Assembly (NCBI GenBank): GCA_934643185.1
Contig: CAKUBN010000001.1
Span: forward strand, 1 to 64,000
Length of the DNA stretch: 64,000 nucleotides
From: an uncultured Eubacteriales bacterium
GTDB lineage: Bacteria; Bacillota; Clostridia; Oscillospirales; Acutalibacteraceae
Direction of reading: 5' to 3'
Shown: in pieces, positions 9,910 to 18,170 of the stretch
Layout of the letters: every line of letters starts with the position of its first letter
Position numbering within the stretch: position 1 is the stretch's first letter
Notes under the pieces: model-generated
What the model was told of the DNA's origin: nothing
The model's input: the letters and a program-made list of their open reading frames with translations, nothing else
Database searches by the model: none
Program-made: the position numbers and the translations under genes

Positions 9910-10302
9910 TTATAGGACGAAGATGATGAGGATAACAACGAGTAGGGCATAAATGATAGCCGTCTCGATAAAGACGAGGCCGAGCATGAGGGTGGTACGG
10001 ATCTTGCTTTCAGCCTCCGGCTGACGTGCGATGCCCTCAACAGCCTTACCTGCGGAGAGGCCCATACCGACTGCACCGCCGGCGGCTGCAATACCGACTG
10101 CAATAGCGGAAGCAAGTGCCTTAAGGCCAGTTGCGCTGTCTGCGGTGGTGGCTGCAGCTTCTACTGCGGTTTCGGCTGTTGCCGTGGTGGTTGCGGCATC
10201 ACCGTTTGTTGCGGCGAATACCGGAATGGAGATGGCGAGGATGGCGATGACTGCCAGCAGAATGATGGCAAGCTTCTTTAACTTTCTCTGTTTTGCGTTC
10301 AT
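9910..10302 (-). CDS. atpE: ATP synthase Fo subunit c, with signal-like N-terminal extension
   Basis: A 130-residue proteolipid; most c subunits have 70-90 residues. The c hairpin starts near residue 60: a Gly/Ala-rich first helix, the polar loop ARQPEAESK, and a second helix with the ion-carrying Glu in GLVFIETAIIY (Glu113). The place of the Na-binding Gln in Na-type rings holds Met (Met80 in AVGMGLSAGKA), so proton coupling is inferred. Residues 1-30 look like a signal peptide (KQRKLKK, hydrophobic run, IPVFA|AT), then a Thr/Ala-rich linker. GGAGGG lies eight bases before the ATG, so the extension is probably translated. Confidence 0.92.
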   Translation of the reverse strand: MNAKQRKLKKLAIILLAVIAILAISIPVFAATNGDAATTTATAETAVEAAATTADSATGLKALASAIAVGIAAAGGAVGMGLSAGKAVEGIARQPEAESKIRTTLMLGLVFIETAIIYALLVVILIIFVL

Positions 10303-10321
10303 GATATTTTCCCTCCGTAGG

Positions 10322-11152
10322 TTAATTTTCAGCTTCTGCTTTTACTTTTTTCTTTTTCGGTTCCTGCTTCTCGGAAACCTCGCCGAAATAGAGCGCGACG
10401 AGCATCGTCAAAACATATGCCTGAATGAGCGCGTGCAGCAGCGTGAACATAACGCCCACGATGACCGGCAGCACAAAGCTCAGATTTACATAATAATACA
10501 CAAGCTCCGTAACGAGCAGGCCGCTTAAAAGCGCGCCGAACAGACGGAAGCTCATGGAAATGGGCAGCGAGAACTCCTTTAAAGTGCTGCCCACGCCTTT
10601 GAAGCCGTTATACGCGATACCGCCGCCCAGAATGACGAGGTACGAGAAGCAGCCCATGGCGATGGCGGCGTTGACATCGGACAGCGGCGCCGGAAGCGTG
10701 ATGGGCGTGCCCTCCGTTGTGATGGCCTGGATGCCGAAGAGCTCAAAGAGCGTGCCGATGAAAATGTACGCGCCGGCCGTGAAGATGTACGCACCGAGGA
10801 AGCCGCTGCGCCCCGGGCTGTTGGACTTAGCCATGCCGTCGAACAGGTCTACCGCCTGCTCAAGGAGCATCTGGAACTTTCCGGGCACCATCTTAAAGCG
10901 CGGAATGACGAAAATGCGCACGATGACCGCAAACACCAGCAAGATGCCCGAGACCACCATGGCGGAGATCAGCGCCGGGTTGACATCTTTGATGCCGAAG
11001 AGGCTGATTTTGTTCGTCTCATGCAGAACCGCGTCACGCATGGTCACCTGAATCGTTTCGGTCTTCTGCACCGAAGGAACCAGAATGCTTGCGACGAGCA
11101 GCACCACAATAGCACAGATCCACAAAGCCAGCTTTGTTTTCTTTGCTTTCAT
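10322..11152 (-). CDS. atpB: ATP synthase Fo subunit a
   Basis: A 276-residue membrane subunit forming the proton half-channels. Hydrophobic segments alternate along its length. The essential Arg is visible in SMSFRLFGALLSG in the penultimate helix, followed by HALIQAYVLTMLVALYFGE. An extracytoplasmic stretch after the first helix (residues about 28-60) is polar. The C-terminus is Lys/Glu-rich. It is the first gene of the operon; no atpI or atpZ precedes it, and its own promoter lies about 220 bp upstream. Confidence 0.95.
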   Translation of the reverse strand: MKAKKTKLALWICAIVVLLVASILVPSVQKTETIQVTMRDAVLHETNKISLFGIKDVNPALISAMVVSGILLVFAVIVRIFVIPRFKMVPGKFQMLLEQAVDLFDGMAKSNSPGRSGFLGAYIFTAGAYIFIGTLFELFGIQAITTEGTPITLPAPLSDVNAAIAMGCFSYLVILGGGIAYNGFKGVGSTLKEFSLPISMSFRLFGALLSGLLVTELVYYYVNLSFVLPVIVGVMFTLLHALIQAYVLTMLVALYFGEVSEKQEPKKKKVKAEAEN

Positions 11153-11367
11153 TGTTTTTCCCTTTCTTTCTCAAAATTTTACCTTCCATTTCAATATCAC
11201 CGGGCAAAAAATTCCCCCTTCAGCGCTGCGCCCCAAAAGGGCACACGACCGCATCTTTCGCCGCTGTGAACAGCAGCAACAAGACACGGTCACAAGAACA
11301 CACGTTTTTGTTGACATTGACCAAATATCCTGTTACTTTTTTGTAAACTGTATTTGGAAGCATCTGT

Positions 11368-11396
11368 ATTATACGCACATTAAATCGAATTGTAAA
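11368..11396 (-). promoter_or_regulatory. Promoter of the ATP synthase operon
   Basis: On the minus strand TTTACA (11396-11391) and TATAAT (11373-11368) are 17 bp apart. Transcription from here leaves a leader of about 210 bases before atpB. No riboswitch was recognised in that leader. The rest of the 11153-11536 gap is AT-rich and shows no gene. Confidence 0.75.
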
Positions 11397-11536
11397 ATGT
11401 TATATTGACATATCTACTATTTCACTTTTGATATTTTAGTAAGCCGTATGGAATTTCATTATGCCGTGCGCTATTTTTCTCTTTACGAATAAAGACAAGA
11501 TGGAACGGCGCGCGGGAAAAGCCAGGCTTTTTCAGC

Positions 11537-11566
11537 TTGACAGGGGCTTTCCCCTTGCTTTATACT
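11537..11566 (+). promoter_or_regulatory. Promoter of the amidohydrolase gene
   Basis: TTGACA (11537-11542) and TATACT (11561-11566) are 18 bp apart, about 30 bp before the start codon. A second TTGACA at 11405-11410 has no good -10. Confidence 0.7.
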
Positions 11567-11596
11567 GGAGAAAACAGATGGAAACGGGGAGACAAT

Positions 11597-13186
11597 ATGC
11601 GGACGGTTTATAAAAACGGCACGGTTTACACGGGAAACGGCTTTGTGACGGATTTTGCGGTGGAAAACGGGAAATTCTGCTTTGTGGGCGAAACGGATAA
11701 AGCCACGGCAGATGAAGTAGTCGATTTAGGCGGAAAATTCGTCTGCGCGGGGTTTAATGACTCACACATGCATGTGCTGAACCTCGGCAATGTGCTGACA
11801 ATGGCGAACCTCGGCGCGCACACGACGTCTTTAAAGGAGATGCTCGACTGTCTGCGCACCTATATAAAGGAAACGGGCGTAACACCCGGCACATGGGTGC
11901 AGGGGCGCGGCTTTAACCACGATTATTTTGCAGACGAGCGCCGCTTTCCGACACGGTGGGATTTGGATTCTGTCTCTACCGAACACCCGATCTGCATTAC
12001 GCGGGCGTGCGGACACATCTGCGTAGTGAACTCGAAGGCGCTGGAAGTGTTGGGCATTACGAAGGACACGCCGCAGGTGGCGGGCGGCAGCTTTGCTTTA
12101 GATGAAAACGGCGAGCCGAACGGGCAATTTTTTGAAAACGCCGTAGCGGTGGTGTACGCGGGCATTCCGGAGCCGGATGAGGCGCAGCTGTGTGCAATGC
12201 TGCGTGCCTCCTGCAAGCGGCTGAACCGTTACGGCATCACCTCTTGCCAAAGCGACGACTACGAGACGTTCCCCGGTGTGCCGTACAAGACGGTGCAGAA
12301 GCTTTTGAGAACGCCGGGGCTGATGACGGTGCGCGTGAATGAGCAGGCACAGTTTACGAACGTAGAGGCGCTTTCTGCTTATATAGAAAGCGGAGATGCG
12401 TATTTTGAAGACGATATGTTCCGCGCGGGACCGCTGAAGATCATCTCGGACGGGTCGCTCGGCGCACGCACAGCTTGTTTAAGCCGCCCGTATGCAGACG
12501 ATGAGAACGCACGCGGCATTCCGCTATACACGAATGCGGAATTGAACGGGCTTATCTCGCTTGCGAACGAAAAGGGACTTTCCGTTGCGGTACACGCCAT
12601 CGGCGACGGGGCGCTCGACAACGTATTGGACGCTTACGAAAAGGCACTTCATGAGCACCCTCGCGACGACCACCGACATGGCATCGTGCACTGCCAGATT
12701 GTGCGGCGTGACCAGATTGAGCGCATGAAGAAATTAAAGCTGCGCGTGAATTTGCAGTCGATCTTCCTCGACTACGACACGCACATTGTGCGCGAGCGTG
12801 TGGGCGATGAATTGGCGAGCACGAGTTACCCGGCTAAGACGCTTCTGAACGAGTGCATTCCGTTCTCGAACGGCTCGGACGCGCCGGTAGAGGAGCCGAA
12901 CGTGATGCGCGGCATGGAGTGCGCGGTGACGCGGCGAAGCATTGGCTCGACGGACGCACCGTATCGCCCGGAGGAAGCGCTGACGGTACGGGAGGCCATC
13001 GACTCGTTTACAAAAAGCGGCGCGGTGGCGTCATTTGAGGAAGGCAAAAAGGGCGAGATTGCAAACGGACAGCTTGCGGACTTTGTGGTGCTTTCCGAAG
13101 ATCCGTTTAAGGCGGACGCCAACATGCTGCACCGTATTGAAGCCGAGGCGACGTATTTGGGCGGCAAATGCGTCTACAAAAAATAA
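11597..13186 (+). CDS. Amidohydrolase, YtcJ-like
   Basis: A 529-residue metal-dependent hydrolase of the amidohydrolase superfamily, type 3 (YtcJ-like). The metal-binding HxH is in GFNDSHMHVLNLG near residue 53. GRGFNHDYF, the AVHAIGDGALDNVLDAYE region (metal His and Asp) and HCQIVRRDQIERMK follow in the family order. PFSNGSDAPVEEPNVM gives the late conserved Asp. The ends fold as the small composite beta-sandwich (KNGTVYTGNG at the start, GQLADFVVLSEDPF near the end). There is no signal peptide. The ATG at 11597 follows GGGGAG. YtcJ-family substrates are mostly unknown, so none is assigned here. Confidence 0.88.
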   Translation: MRTVYKNGTVYTGNGFVTDFAVENGKFCFVGETDKATADEVVDLGGKFVCAGFNDSHMHVLNLGNVLTMANLGAHTTSLKEMLDCLRTYIKETGVTPGTWVQGRGFNHDYFADERRFPTRWDLDSVSTEHPICITRACGHICVVNSKALEVLGITKDTPQVAGGSFALDENGEPNGQFFENAVAVVYAGIPEPDEAQLCAMLRASCKRLNRYGITSCQSDDYETFPGVPYKTVQKLLRTPGLMTVRVNEQAQFTNVEALSAYIESGDAYFEDDMFRAGPLKIISDGSLGARTACLSRPYADDENARGIPLYTNAELNGLISLANEKGLSVAVHAIGDGALDNVLDAYEKALHEHPRDDHRHGIVHCQIVRRDQIERMKKLKLRVNLQSIFLDYDTHIVRERVGDELASTSYPAKTLLNECIPFSNGSDAPVEEPNVMRGMECAVTRRSIGSTDAPYRPEEALTVREAIDSFTKSGAVASFEEGKKGEIANGQLADFVVLSEDPFKADANMLHRIEAEATYLGGKCVYKK

Positions 13187-13198
13187 AACGATGAAAAT

Positions 13199-13238
13199 TC
13201 CGGGTAAGGCTTGTCTTTGCCCGGTTTTCGTTTATAAT
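13199..13238 (+). promoter_or_regulatory. Terminator of the amidohydrolase gene overlapping the MFS promoter
   Basis: An imperfect hairpin with CCGGG/CCCGG arms (13200-13225) is followed by TTTTCG. A promoter overlaps it: TTGTCT (13211-13216) lies inside the hairpin and TATAAT is at 13233-13238, 16 bp apart. One transcript ends where the next begins. Confidence 0.6.
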
Positions 13239-13292
13239 GGATAGGGCGCGTGTATTCGGTGCGCCGCTTATTTTTCTCAGAGGAGAACATCT

Positions 13293-14612
13293 ATGGGTAA
13301 ATTTACATTTCATCCGGTCAAATCGCTGCAGTCTGATCCGAAACTGCGCATGCTGTGCCTTTTCGGCATTGAGGGCTTTTTATTGCAGTATGCCGTTTCG
13401 CTTTACACGCTGGCGAACAATTTGTATGCGACGAATCTTGGCGCGACGGACACGCAGATCGGCCTTGTGCAGATGGTGCCGAACATGGTGGCGGGCATAT
13501 GTATGATTCCGGTGGGATTCCTTGCGAACCGTACGAAGACGAGCCGCACGGTGCCGTTTGTACTGGCGCTGTTTTTGAGCGCGGCGTATTTTGCTTACGG
13601 CTCTGTGCCGCTGTTCGGCGAGCACCGCATGACGGCATTTTTTGTGTTTCTCGGCATGACGGTGGGCGGCATTGCGCTGTATAACGCGCAGTGGCAGACA
13701 TTCTTCGGTGACGCGGTGGAGCCGGACCTGCGCAACAGCGTGTTCACGTTCCGCTGCCGGTGTCTGTTCTTTGTGGGCATTGTGGTGCCGCTTTTGTGCG
13801 GCAATGTCATGACGCTGATGCCGGACACCGAGGGAAAGCTCATTGTGCTGCGCATTTTCTTTTATATTGCAGGCGTATGCATGCTTTTGCAGGCGCTTGT
13901 GCTGCGCCGCATCCCCTGTCCGCCGCGCAAGGCGGAAGAAAAGCAGGAGATGGGACTGAAAATGTTCCCGGAAGCTTTGAACCAGATGGTACACAGCAAG
14001 CCGTTCCGCGGCTTTTTCATCTGCATCATGCTGTTTTACCTTTCGTGGCACCTGGACTGGAGCCTTTGGTACATAGCGGAGACAAAATATGCCGGTATGA
14101 ACGAAGCGCAGCTGAGCTTTTTTCAGGCTTTGTGTTCCATTTGCCAGATGATCTTCATCGGCTTTTTCTCGAAGCTGTGCCGCCGCAAATCCGAGCATTT
14201 TACAATCATTTTCGTATGCGCAGGCTTGCTGCTCTGCCCCATTACGGTGGCTTCTATGACGTTGCTGCCGCAAAGCGCGCGTATGCCGTATTTTATGATT
14301 CTGGCGCTCATCGGCAACATTCCGCAGGGTGCGACGAACATGTGCGTGGTGCAGCTACTTTTGCAGGCGACACCGAAAAAGAACCGCGCGCTTATCATCA
14401 GCATTTACACGCTGTTTGTGACGCTGAGTAACTCGCTTCTGCCGTTCTTCGGCGTTTCGGTTTACACGGCGCTCGGCGCGAACGACACGGCAATCTTCAC
14501 GGTGAACGTGATCGAATCTGCGGCACGCTTTGGGGTGCTGATTATGATGATCCTCCGTTACCGCATGATGAAGCGCCGCGGCGACTTGTTCCGCCCGCTG
14601 TGCGAGGAGTAA
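13293..14612 (+). CDS. MFS transporter
   Basis: A 439-residue membrane protein with about twelve hydrophobic segments in two halves, split by a charged cytoplasmic loop (RRIPCPPRKAEEKQEMGLKM, near residues 206-225). The loop after segment 2-3 (FLANRTKTSRTVPFV) corresponds to the basic MFS signature loop. AGGAGAA precedes the ATG. The following gene starts 10 bases after the stop, so they may share a transcript. There is no cue to the substrate; family members export drugs or import sugars and small acids. Confidence 0.85.
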   Translation: MGKFTFHPVKSLQSDPKLRMLCLFGIEGFLLQYAVSLYTLANNLYATNLGATDTQIGLVQMVPNMVAGICMIPVGFLANRTKTSRTVPFVLALFLSAAYFAYGSVPLFGEHRMTAFFVFLGMTVGGIALYNAQWQTFFGDAVEPDLRNSVFTFRCRCLFFVGIVVPLLCGNVMTLMPDTEGKLIVLRIFFYIAGVCMLLQALVLRRIPCPPRKAEEKQEMGLKMFPEALNQMVHSKPFRGFFICIMLFYLSWHLDWSLWYIAETKYAGMNEAQLSFFQALCSICQMIFIGFFSKLCRRKSEHFTIIFVCAGLLLCPITVASMTLLPQSARMPYFMILALIGNIPQGATNMCVVQLLLQATPKKNRALIISIYTLFVTLSNSLLPFFGVSVYTALGANDTAIFTVNVIESAARFGVLIMMILRYRMMKRRGDLFRPLCEE

Positions 14613-14622
14613 GGAGAAACGT

Positions 14623-15006
14623 ATGGCTCTTGTTTTATACCATGTTGAAGACGCTGCAAAGGAAAAGCAGCTTTCCGCACTGTGCAGAGAGCTGCACCTG
14701 ACGGCAAGACGGCTGACGAACGCCGACCGTGACCGCGCAGTTGCAGCGCTGTGCGGCGAGAAAGTGAACGCGAACGTGCAGAAAGCCCCGGCAGGCTACA
14801 AGCTGCCGGAGGTGCTGATTTTCTCCGGCTTTGCGGGTGAGATGCTGGACGTGTTCCTTGCGGCGTACAAAAAAGCGGGTATCGCGCCCATTCCGTTGAA
14901 AGCCGTACACACGGAGCACAACAACAAGTGGAGTCTTTACGCACTGTGCGAGGAGCTGCGTCGCGAGCACGCCGCCATGCTGCTGCGTGGGAACTTTGGA
15001 AAGTAA
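14623..15006 (+). CDS. DUF3783-like small protein
   Basis: A 127-residue soluble protein. The middle segment LPEVLIFSGFAGEMLDVFLA followed by IAPIPLKAVHTEHN and KWSLYALCEEL matches the pattern remembered for DUF3783 (a hydrophobic GF turn, PLKAV.T, NxxW). No catalytic motif is evident. It follows the MFS gene by ten bases with its own AAGGAG site and is closed by a strong terminator. Function unknown. Confidence 0.7.
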   Translation: MALVLYHVEDAAKEKQLSALCRELHLTARRLTNADRDRAVAALCGEKVNANVQKAPAGYKLPEVLIFSGFAGEMLDVFLAAYKKAGIAPIPLKAVHTEHNNKWSLYALCEELRREHAAMLLRGNFGK

Positions 15007-15029
15007 AGTTATTGATAATTTGAAGATGG

Positions 15030-15066
15030 AACGACCCCGAGGATTTGAAACTCGGGGTCGTTTTTT
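15030..15066 (+). terminator. Terminator after the DUF3783-like gene
   Basis: AACGACCCCGAG (15030-15041) pairs perfectly with CTCGGGGTCGTT (15051-15062), followed by a T-run. Confidence 0.88.
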
Positions 15067-15069
15067 ATA

Positions 15070-15105
15070 CAAAAAGCGCCCGCAGAAGATGACTCTGCGG
15101 GCGCT
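15070..15105 (-). terminator. Terminator of the zinc-ribbon/TPR gene
   Basis: AGCGCCCGCAGA (15075-15086) pairs with TCTGCGGGCGCT (15094-15105); on the minus strand a T-run follows. It lies directly after the stop of the 15111-17009 gene and back-to-back with the plus-strand terminator. Confidence 0.85.
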
Positions 15106-15110
15106 GGGTT

Positions 15111-17009
15111 TTAGTTTTCGTTTAAGGGGTTGGGGCCGGCGCCTACGTCGTAGATCTGGATATAGAACTGCGAATTGGAGACGAGGAGCATATAGGCGGG
15201 GTTGTAGCTGCGGATGGGATAGAGCGTATCGTAGGCTTTGCGCACCTCGCCGTTTGCGAGCTGCTGTGCGCCGAGACGGTAAGTCGCTTCTGTGATACGG
15301 GAGGCGGCGTCGCCGTAATCGCCGGCGGCCTTGAACTCCGCGATGGCGTTTTCGTAATCGGCGTTGTTGTAATACTGCTCCGCTTTCAGCGCGTGGATGC
15401 GCAGAAGCTGCGTCGGGCAGTCTTCATATTCGCCGAGCTTTGCGAAAATTTCGGTCGCCTTGTCGTACTCGCCGTCTTCGACGAGCTTTAACGCCTGCGC
15501 GTAGTAGGCGGCGTCAATCTTCGGGAGAAGGTCTTTATCGGTGACATACTCAAAATAGGTGAGCGCTTTTTCTTCGTCGCCCTTTTCGTAGAACGCGATG
15601 CCTTTATCACAGAATGCGGCCTGCATTTTTTTATTCTGCTCCGCGTTGACTTCTTTAAAATGCGCGGCGGCAGACTTTAAGTTATCCGCTTCGAGGGCCT
15701 TCATGCCGAGCTCATAGTGACAGGTCTCGATTTTTTCGGCGGCATCCTTGTAATCCTTGAGGGGCTCAAGGAGATTTAACGCGTCTTCGTATGCACCGCT
15801 TTCAAACGTCTTTACGGCGCGGCGGTACTCGGCCTCGGTGATCCGATCTTTGCTGTCTTCGTAATCGCCGAGGGCGGTGAAGGCTTCGATGGCTTCTGCG
15901 AATTTCTCGTTTTCGAGCAGGTCGCAGGCTTTTTTGTACTCTGCCTCCGTGATGCGGGCGGCGCTGTCGCTGTATCCGTCGAGCGCCGTGAACGCGGTGA
16001 TGGCTTCGTCATACTTGCCGGCTTCGAGCAAGGCGGCGGCATCGTTATAGTGGTTCTGCGGGATGATGTAGACGATGAGCACCACGACGAATGCGGCGAT
16101 GAGAACGGCGAGCGGAATGGAAATGGACAGGAAAATTTTGCGGTGGAGCCGTTTTTTGCGGGCAGCTTCCTCAGCGGCGGCCTTTTCCTCTGCCGCTTTG
16201 CGGGCGGCAGCTTCGGCGGCGGCTTTTTCCTCTGCCGCTTTCTTTTCTGCGGCGATGCGGGCGGCCTCGGCCTTTTCAGCTTCAGCCTTGTTATAGGCTT
16301 CGAGGTTTTCTTTCAGCTTTTCTTCGTCTTCAAACAGTGCGTGCTGGGGCCCGTACTCGGCACCGCAGGCGGCGCATTTTTCTTCATCTTTGTGGTTCAC
16401 TTCGCCGCAGGCGCACATCCAGAGGTCTTTATATTCCTGCGGGACGAACTGCGCCGCAGCTTCTTTATTCTCTGCCATTTCGGTGAAATCGCGCTGATAC
16501 TGTGCGCGGAGGTCTTCGTCCTCCATGACGTCCGCGATTTTCGCCTGTTCGGGGAGATTTTCAAACAGCAGTGAGGCACTGCCGTTCCAGAACACGTCTT
16601 CGCCCTCGAACTGCACCTTCTTAATGGCGACGGAGAAGCTGTACGCGGCGTCATCAACGTCGATCTCCTCGTCTGCGCCGAAGACCGCATCGCGGCCCAA
16701 AATAGGCACGAGATAGCGGCGGTCACGCACGACGGCGAGCTCGTTTGTGGCTTTGTCGAAAATGTGGATATCGACATAAACGCTCGTCACGGCACGGGGG
16801 TCGATATTGCGGAATGCGAGACGCAGGAATGTGCGCGGGGAAGCCGCTTCTTCCTGCTCTGCGGGAAGAGTAGCTTCCGCAGTTTCGGTCTCTTCCGCTT
16901 CGGCGGACGCGGTGGGCTCTTCACGGTACAGCGCGCCGCTTTGCAGCAAGACCGGGCAGGACTCTCTATATTGATTTTTCAGTTCAAAAAGCGGCTCAAA
17001 ATCAGCCAT
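15111..17009 (-). CDS. Zinc-ribbon membrane protein with repeated TPR-like segments
   Basis: A 632-residue protein not assignable to a named family. Residues 1-195 are a predicted cytoplasmic domain. A zinc ribbon CACGEVNHKDEEKCAACG follows near 199-216, then a 60-residue Ala/Glu/Lys coiled-coil stretch (RIAAEKKAAEEKAAAEAAAR). One membrane helix lies near 296-318. About 300 outer residues contain repeats of about 33-36 residues ending in variants of ALGDYEDSKDRITEAEY (GYSDSAARI, DYKDAAEKI, EYEDCPTQL, DYGDAASRI). These resemble TPR-like repeats seen beside zinc-ribbon proteins in Clostridia. The topology suggests an intracellular sensor joined to an extracellular binding solenoid; this is inference. 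Confidence 0.75.
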   Translation of the reverse strand: MADFEPLFELKNQYRESCPVLLQSGALYREEPTASAEAEETETAEATLPAEQEEAASPRTFLRLAFRNIDPRAVTSVYVDIHIFDKATNELAVVRDRRYLVPILGRDAVFGADEEIDVDDAAYSFSVAIKKVQFEGEDVFWNGSASLLFENLPEQAKIADVMEDEDLRAQYQRDFTEMAENKEAAAQFVPQEYKDLWMCACGEVNHKDEEKCAACGAEYGPQHALFEDEEKLKENLEAYNKAEAEKAEAARIAAEKKAAEEKAAAEAAARKAAEEKAAAEEAARKKRLHRKIFLSISIPLAVLIAAFVVVLIVYIIPQNHYNDAAALLEAGKYDEAITAFTALDGYSDSAARITEAEYKKACDLLENEKFAEAIEAFTALGDYEDSKDRITEAEYRRAVKTFESGAYEDALNLLEPLKDYKDAAEKIETCHYELGMKALEADNLKSAAAHFKEVNAEQNKKMQAAFCDKGIAFYEKGDEEKALTYFEYVTDKDLLPKIDAAYYAQALKLVEDGEYDKATEIFAKLGEYEDCPTQLLRIHALKAEQYYNNADYENAIAEFKAAGDYGDAASRITEATYRLGAQQLANGEVRKAYDTLYPIRSYNPAYMLLVSNSQFYIQIYDVGAGPNPLNEN

Positions 17010-17091
17010 AGTTTCTTTCCGTCCTTTTTATCTGCTTATCGTCGAGGCCGTTGTGGCTTCGACGGTTTTCATACAATACATACTCAGTTTA

Positions 17092-17119
17092 ATTATACCT
17101 GATTAGGGCGAAAAAGCAA
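17092..17119 (-). promoter_or_regulatory. Promoter of the 15111-17009 gene
   Basis: On the minus strand TTGCTT (17119-17114) and TATAAT (17097-17092) are 16 bp apart. The leader contains a hairpin with CGTCGA/TCGACG arms (about 17041-17065). Confidence 0.6.
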
Positions 17120-17199
17120 GGAAAAAGTGCATGGGTGGGGAGAAAGTTTTGGACAAAAGAAAGGTGCTGTGAGGTTTGCTAGTGCAGTGTATTAAAAAA

Positions 17200-17394
17200 G
17201 GGCGGCACAAAGCCGCCCTTTCAGGAAACCCATGCAACTGGGTTTCCTACGGCTAAACAGTCCACCGGACTGTTTAGCCTACCTTCCTAGTTTTTGCGAA
17301 CGCAACAGGGTTTCGCCATTTGCAAATGGCGACCAAAGGTTTCTCCTTTGGAATCCACCAACTTTTTGAAAAAAGTTGGATCAAAAACTTTTAA
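17200..17394. repeat. Structured intergenic repeat, copy A
   Basis: Hairpins in order: H1 GGGCGGC/GCCGCCC (17200-17218), H2 AGGAAACCC/GGGTTTCCT (17223-17248), H3 GGCTAAACAGTCC/GGACTGTTTAGCC (17251-17279), a conserved linker (CTTCCTAGTTTTTGCG...GTTTCG), H4 CGCCATTTGCAAATGGCG (17314-17331), H5 CCAAAGG/CCTTTGG (17333-17351), H6 CCAAC-T5/A-GTTGG (17358-17379), and an end box GATCAAAAACTTTTAA (17379-17394). It lies in the 3' flank of the 17420-17980 gene. H1 has T-rich flanks and may also work as a terminator. The remaining gap 17120-17199 shows nothing. Confidence 0.85.
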
Positions 17395-17419
17395 CCAAGG
17401 TTGCCGTCAGCTTGTTCTC

Positions 17420-17980
17420 TTACTTTAAGAACGGCAGCTTGCCGATGATGGCGGCGTCCTTTGCTTTGCCGCTGCATACCTGGAAGAAGCAGATGATGCG
17501 CACGACGAAGAGAATTGCAATGCAGACAGCGCCGGCAATCGGCACAATGAACGTGAAAGCAAGCACAGCGGAAACGATGAGCAGCAGGGTGCTGACGATG
17601 TCGAGCTTCAACGCCTGACGGGAATGGAACGCCGCGTATTTGCTCTGCGGTGCCGCAAGCAGTGCGATGATGATGCCGACGGTGCCGAGAATGTACGCTG
17701 CCATGGCGATGACCTTATTCTGGGAGATATCCTCCGGGTCGAACTCTGCGGTGTGATCTGCCGGGTCATACACAGGCTGCTGGGGATAGACCGGCTGCTG
17801 GTATACGGGCTGCTGCGGGTAAACCGGCGGCTGGGGCTGCTGCTCGGGTGCCTGCGGCTGTGCTGCCGGCTGCTCCGGGATCCGGGTGGGCTGTGCCTGT
17901 GCCGCTACGGGTGCGCCGCAAGCTGCGCAGAAGATGCCGTTTTCGGGGATCTGTGCTCCGCATTTTTCACAAAAAGCCAT
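17420..17980 (-). CDS. Zinc-ribbon membrane protein with Pro/Gln-rich linker
   Basis: A 186-residue protein. A zinc ribbon (CEKCGAQIPENGIFCAACGA) occupies residues 4-23, followed by a Pro/Gln/Tyr-rich linker with repeated YPQQPVY units (about 30-75). A C-terminal domain then shows three hydrophobic segments (about 90-108, 127-145, 148-170) like DUF4870/Tic20-type membrane proteins. It has its own strong promoter and an upstream neighbour on the same strand with a zinc ribbon too. Function unknown; the ribbon plus membrane domain layout is common in Clostridia. Confidence 0.75.
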   Translation of the reverse strand: MAFCEKCGAQIPENGIFCAACGAPVAAQAQPTRIPEQPAAQPQAPEQQPQPPVYPQQPVYQQPVYPQQPVYDPADHTAEFDPEDISQNKVIAMAAYILGTVGIIIALLAAPQSKYAAFHSRQALKLDIVSTLLLIVSAVLAFTFIVPIAGAVCIAILFVVRIICFFQVCSGKAKDAAIIGKLPFLK

Positions 17981-18062
17981 AAATTTCTACCGTCCTTTCG
18001 CGCAGATACCCGCAGCCGGCATTTCGCCGCCGTTTCGCCGCGCATCGTTTTATATTGTTTTC

Positions 18063-18091
18063 ATTATAGCGAATTCGATTTCCGTTGTAAA
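18063..18091 (-). promoter_or_regulatory. Promoter of the 17420-17980 gene
   Basis: On the minus strand TTTACA (18091-18086) and a perfect TATAAT (18068-18063) are 17 bp apart. Confidence 0.75.
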
Positions 18092-18170
18092 TGCCTGTCA
18101 GGAAATTTTAAGAAAGAAGAAAGCCCCCACGATGCAGGCCGCGGAGAGCTTTCCTCATGGGAGCGTGTAT

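Noticed and set aside
11021..11408. Small plus-strand frames in the gap between atpB and the amidohydrolase
   Set aside because: They overlap the start of atpB or the atp promoter and lack ribosome sites and similarity.
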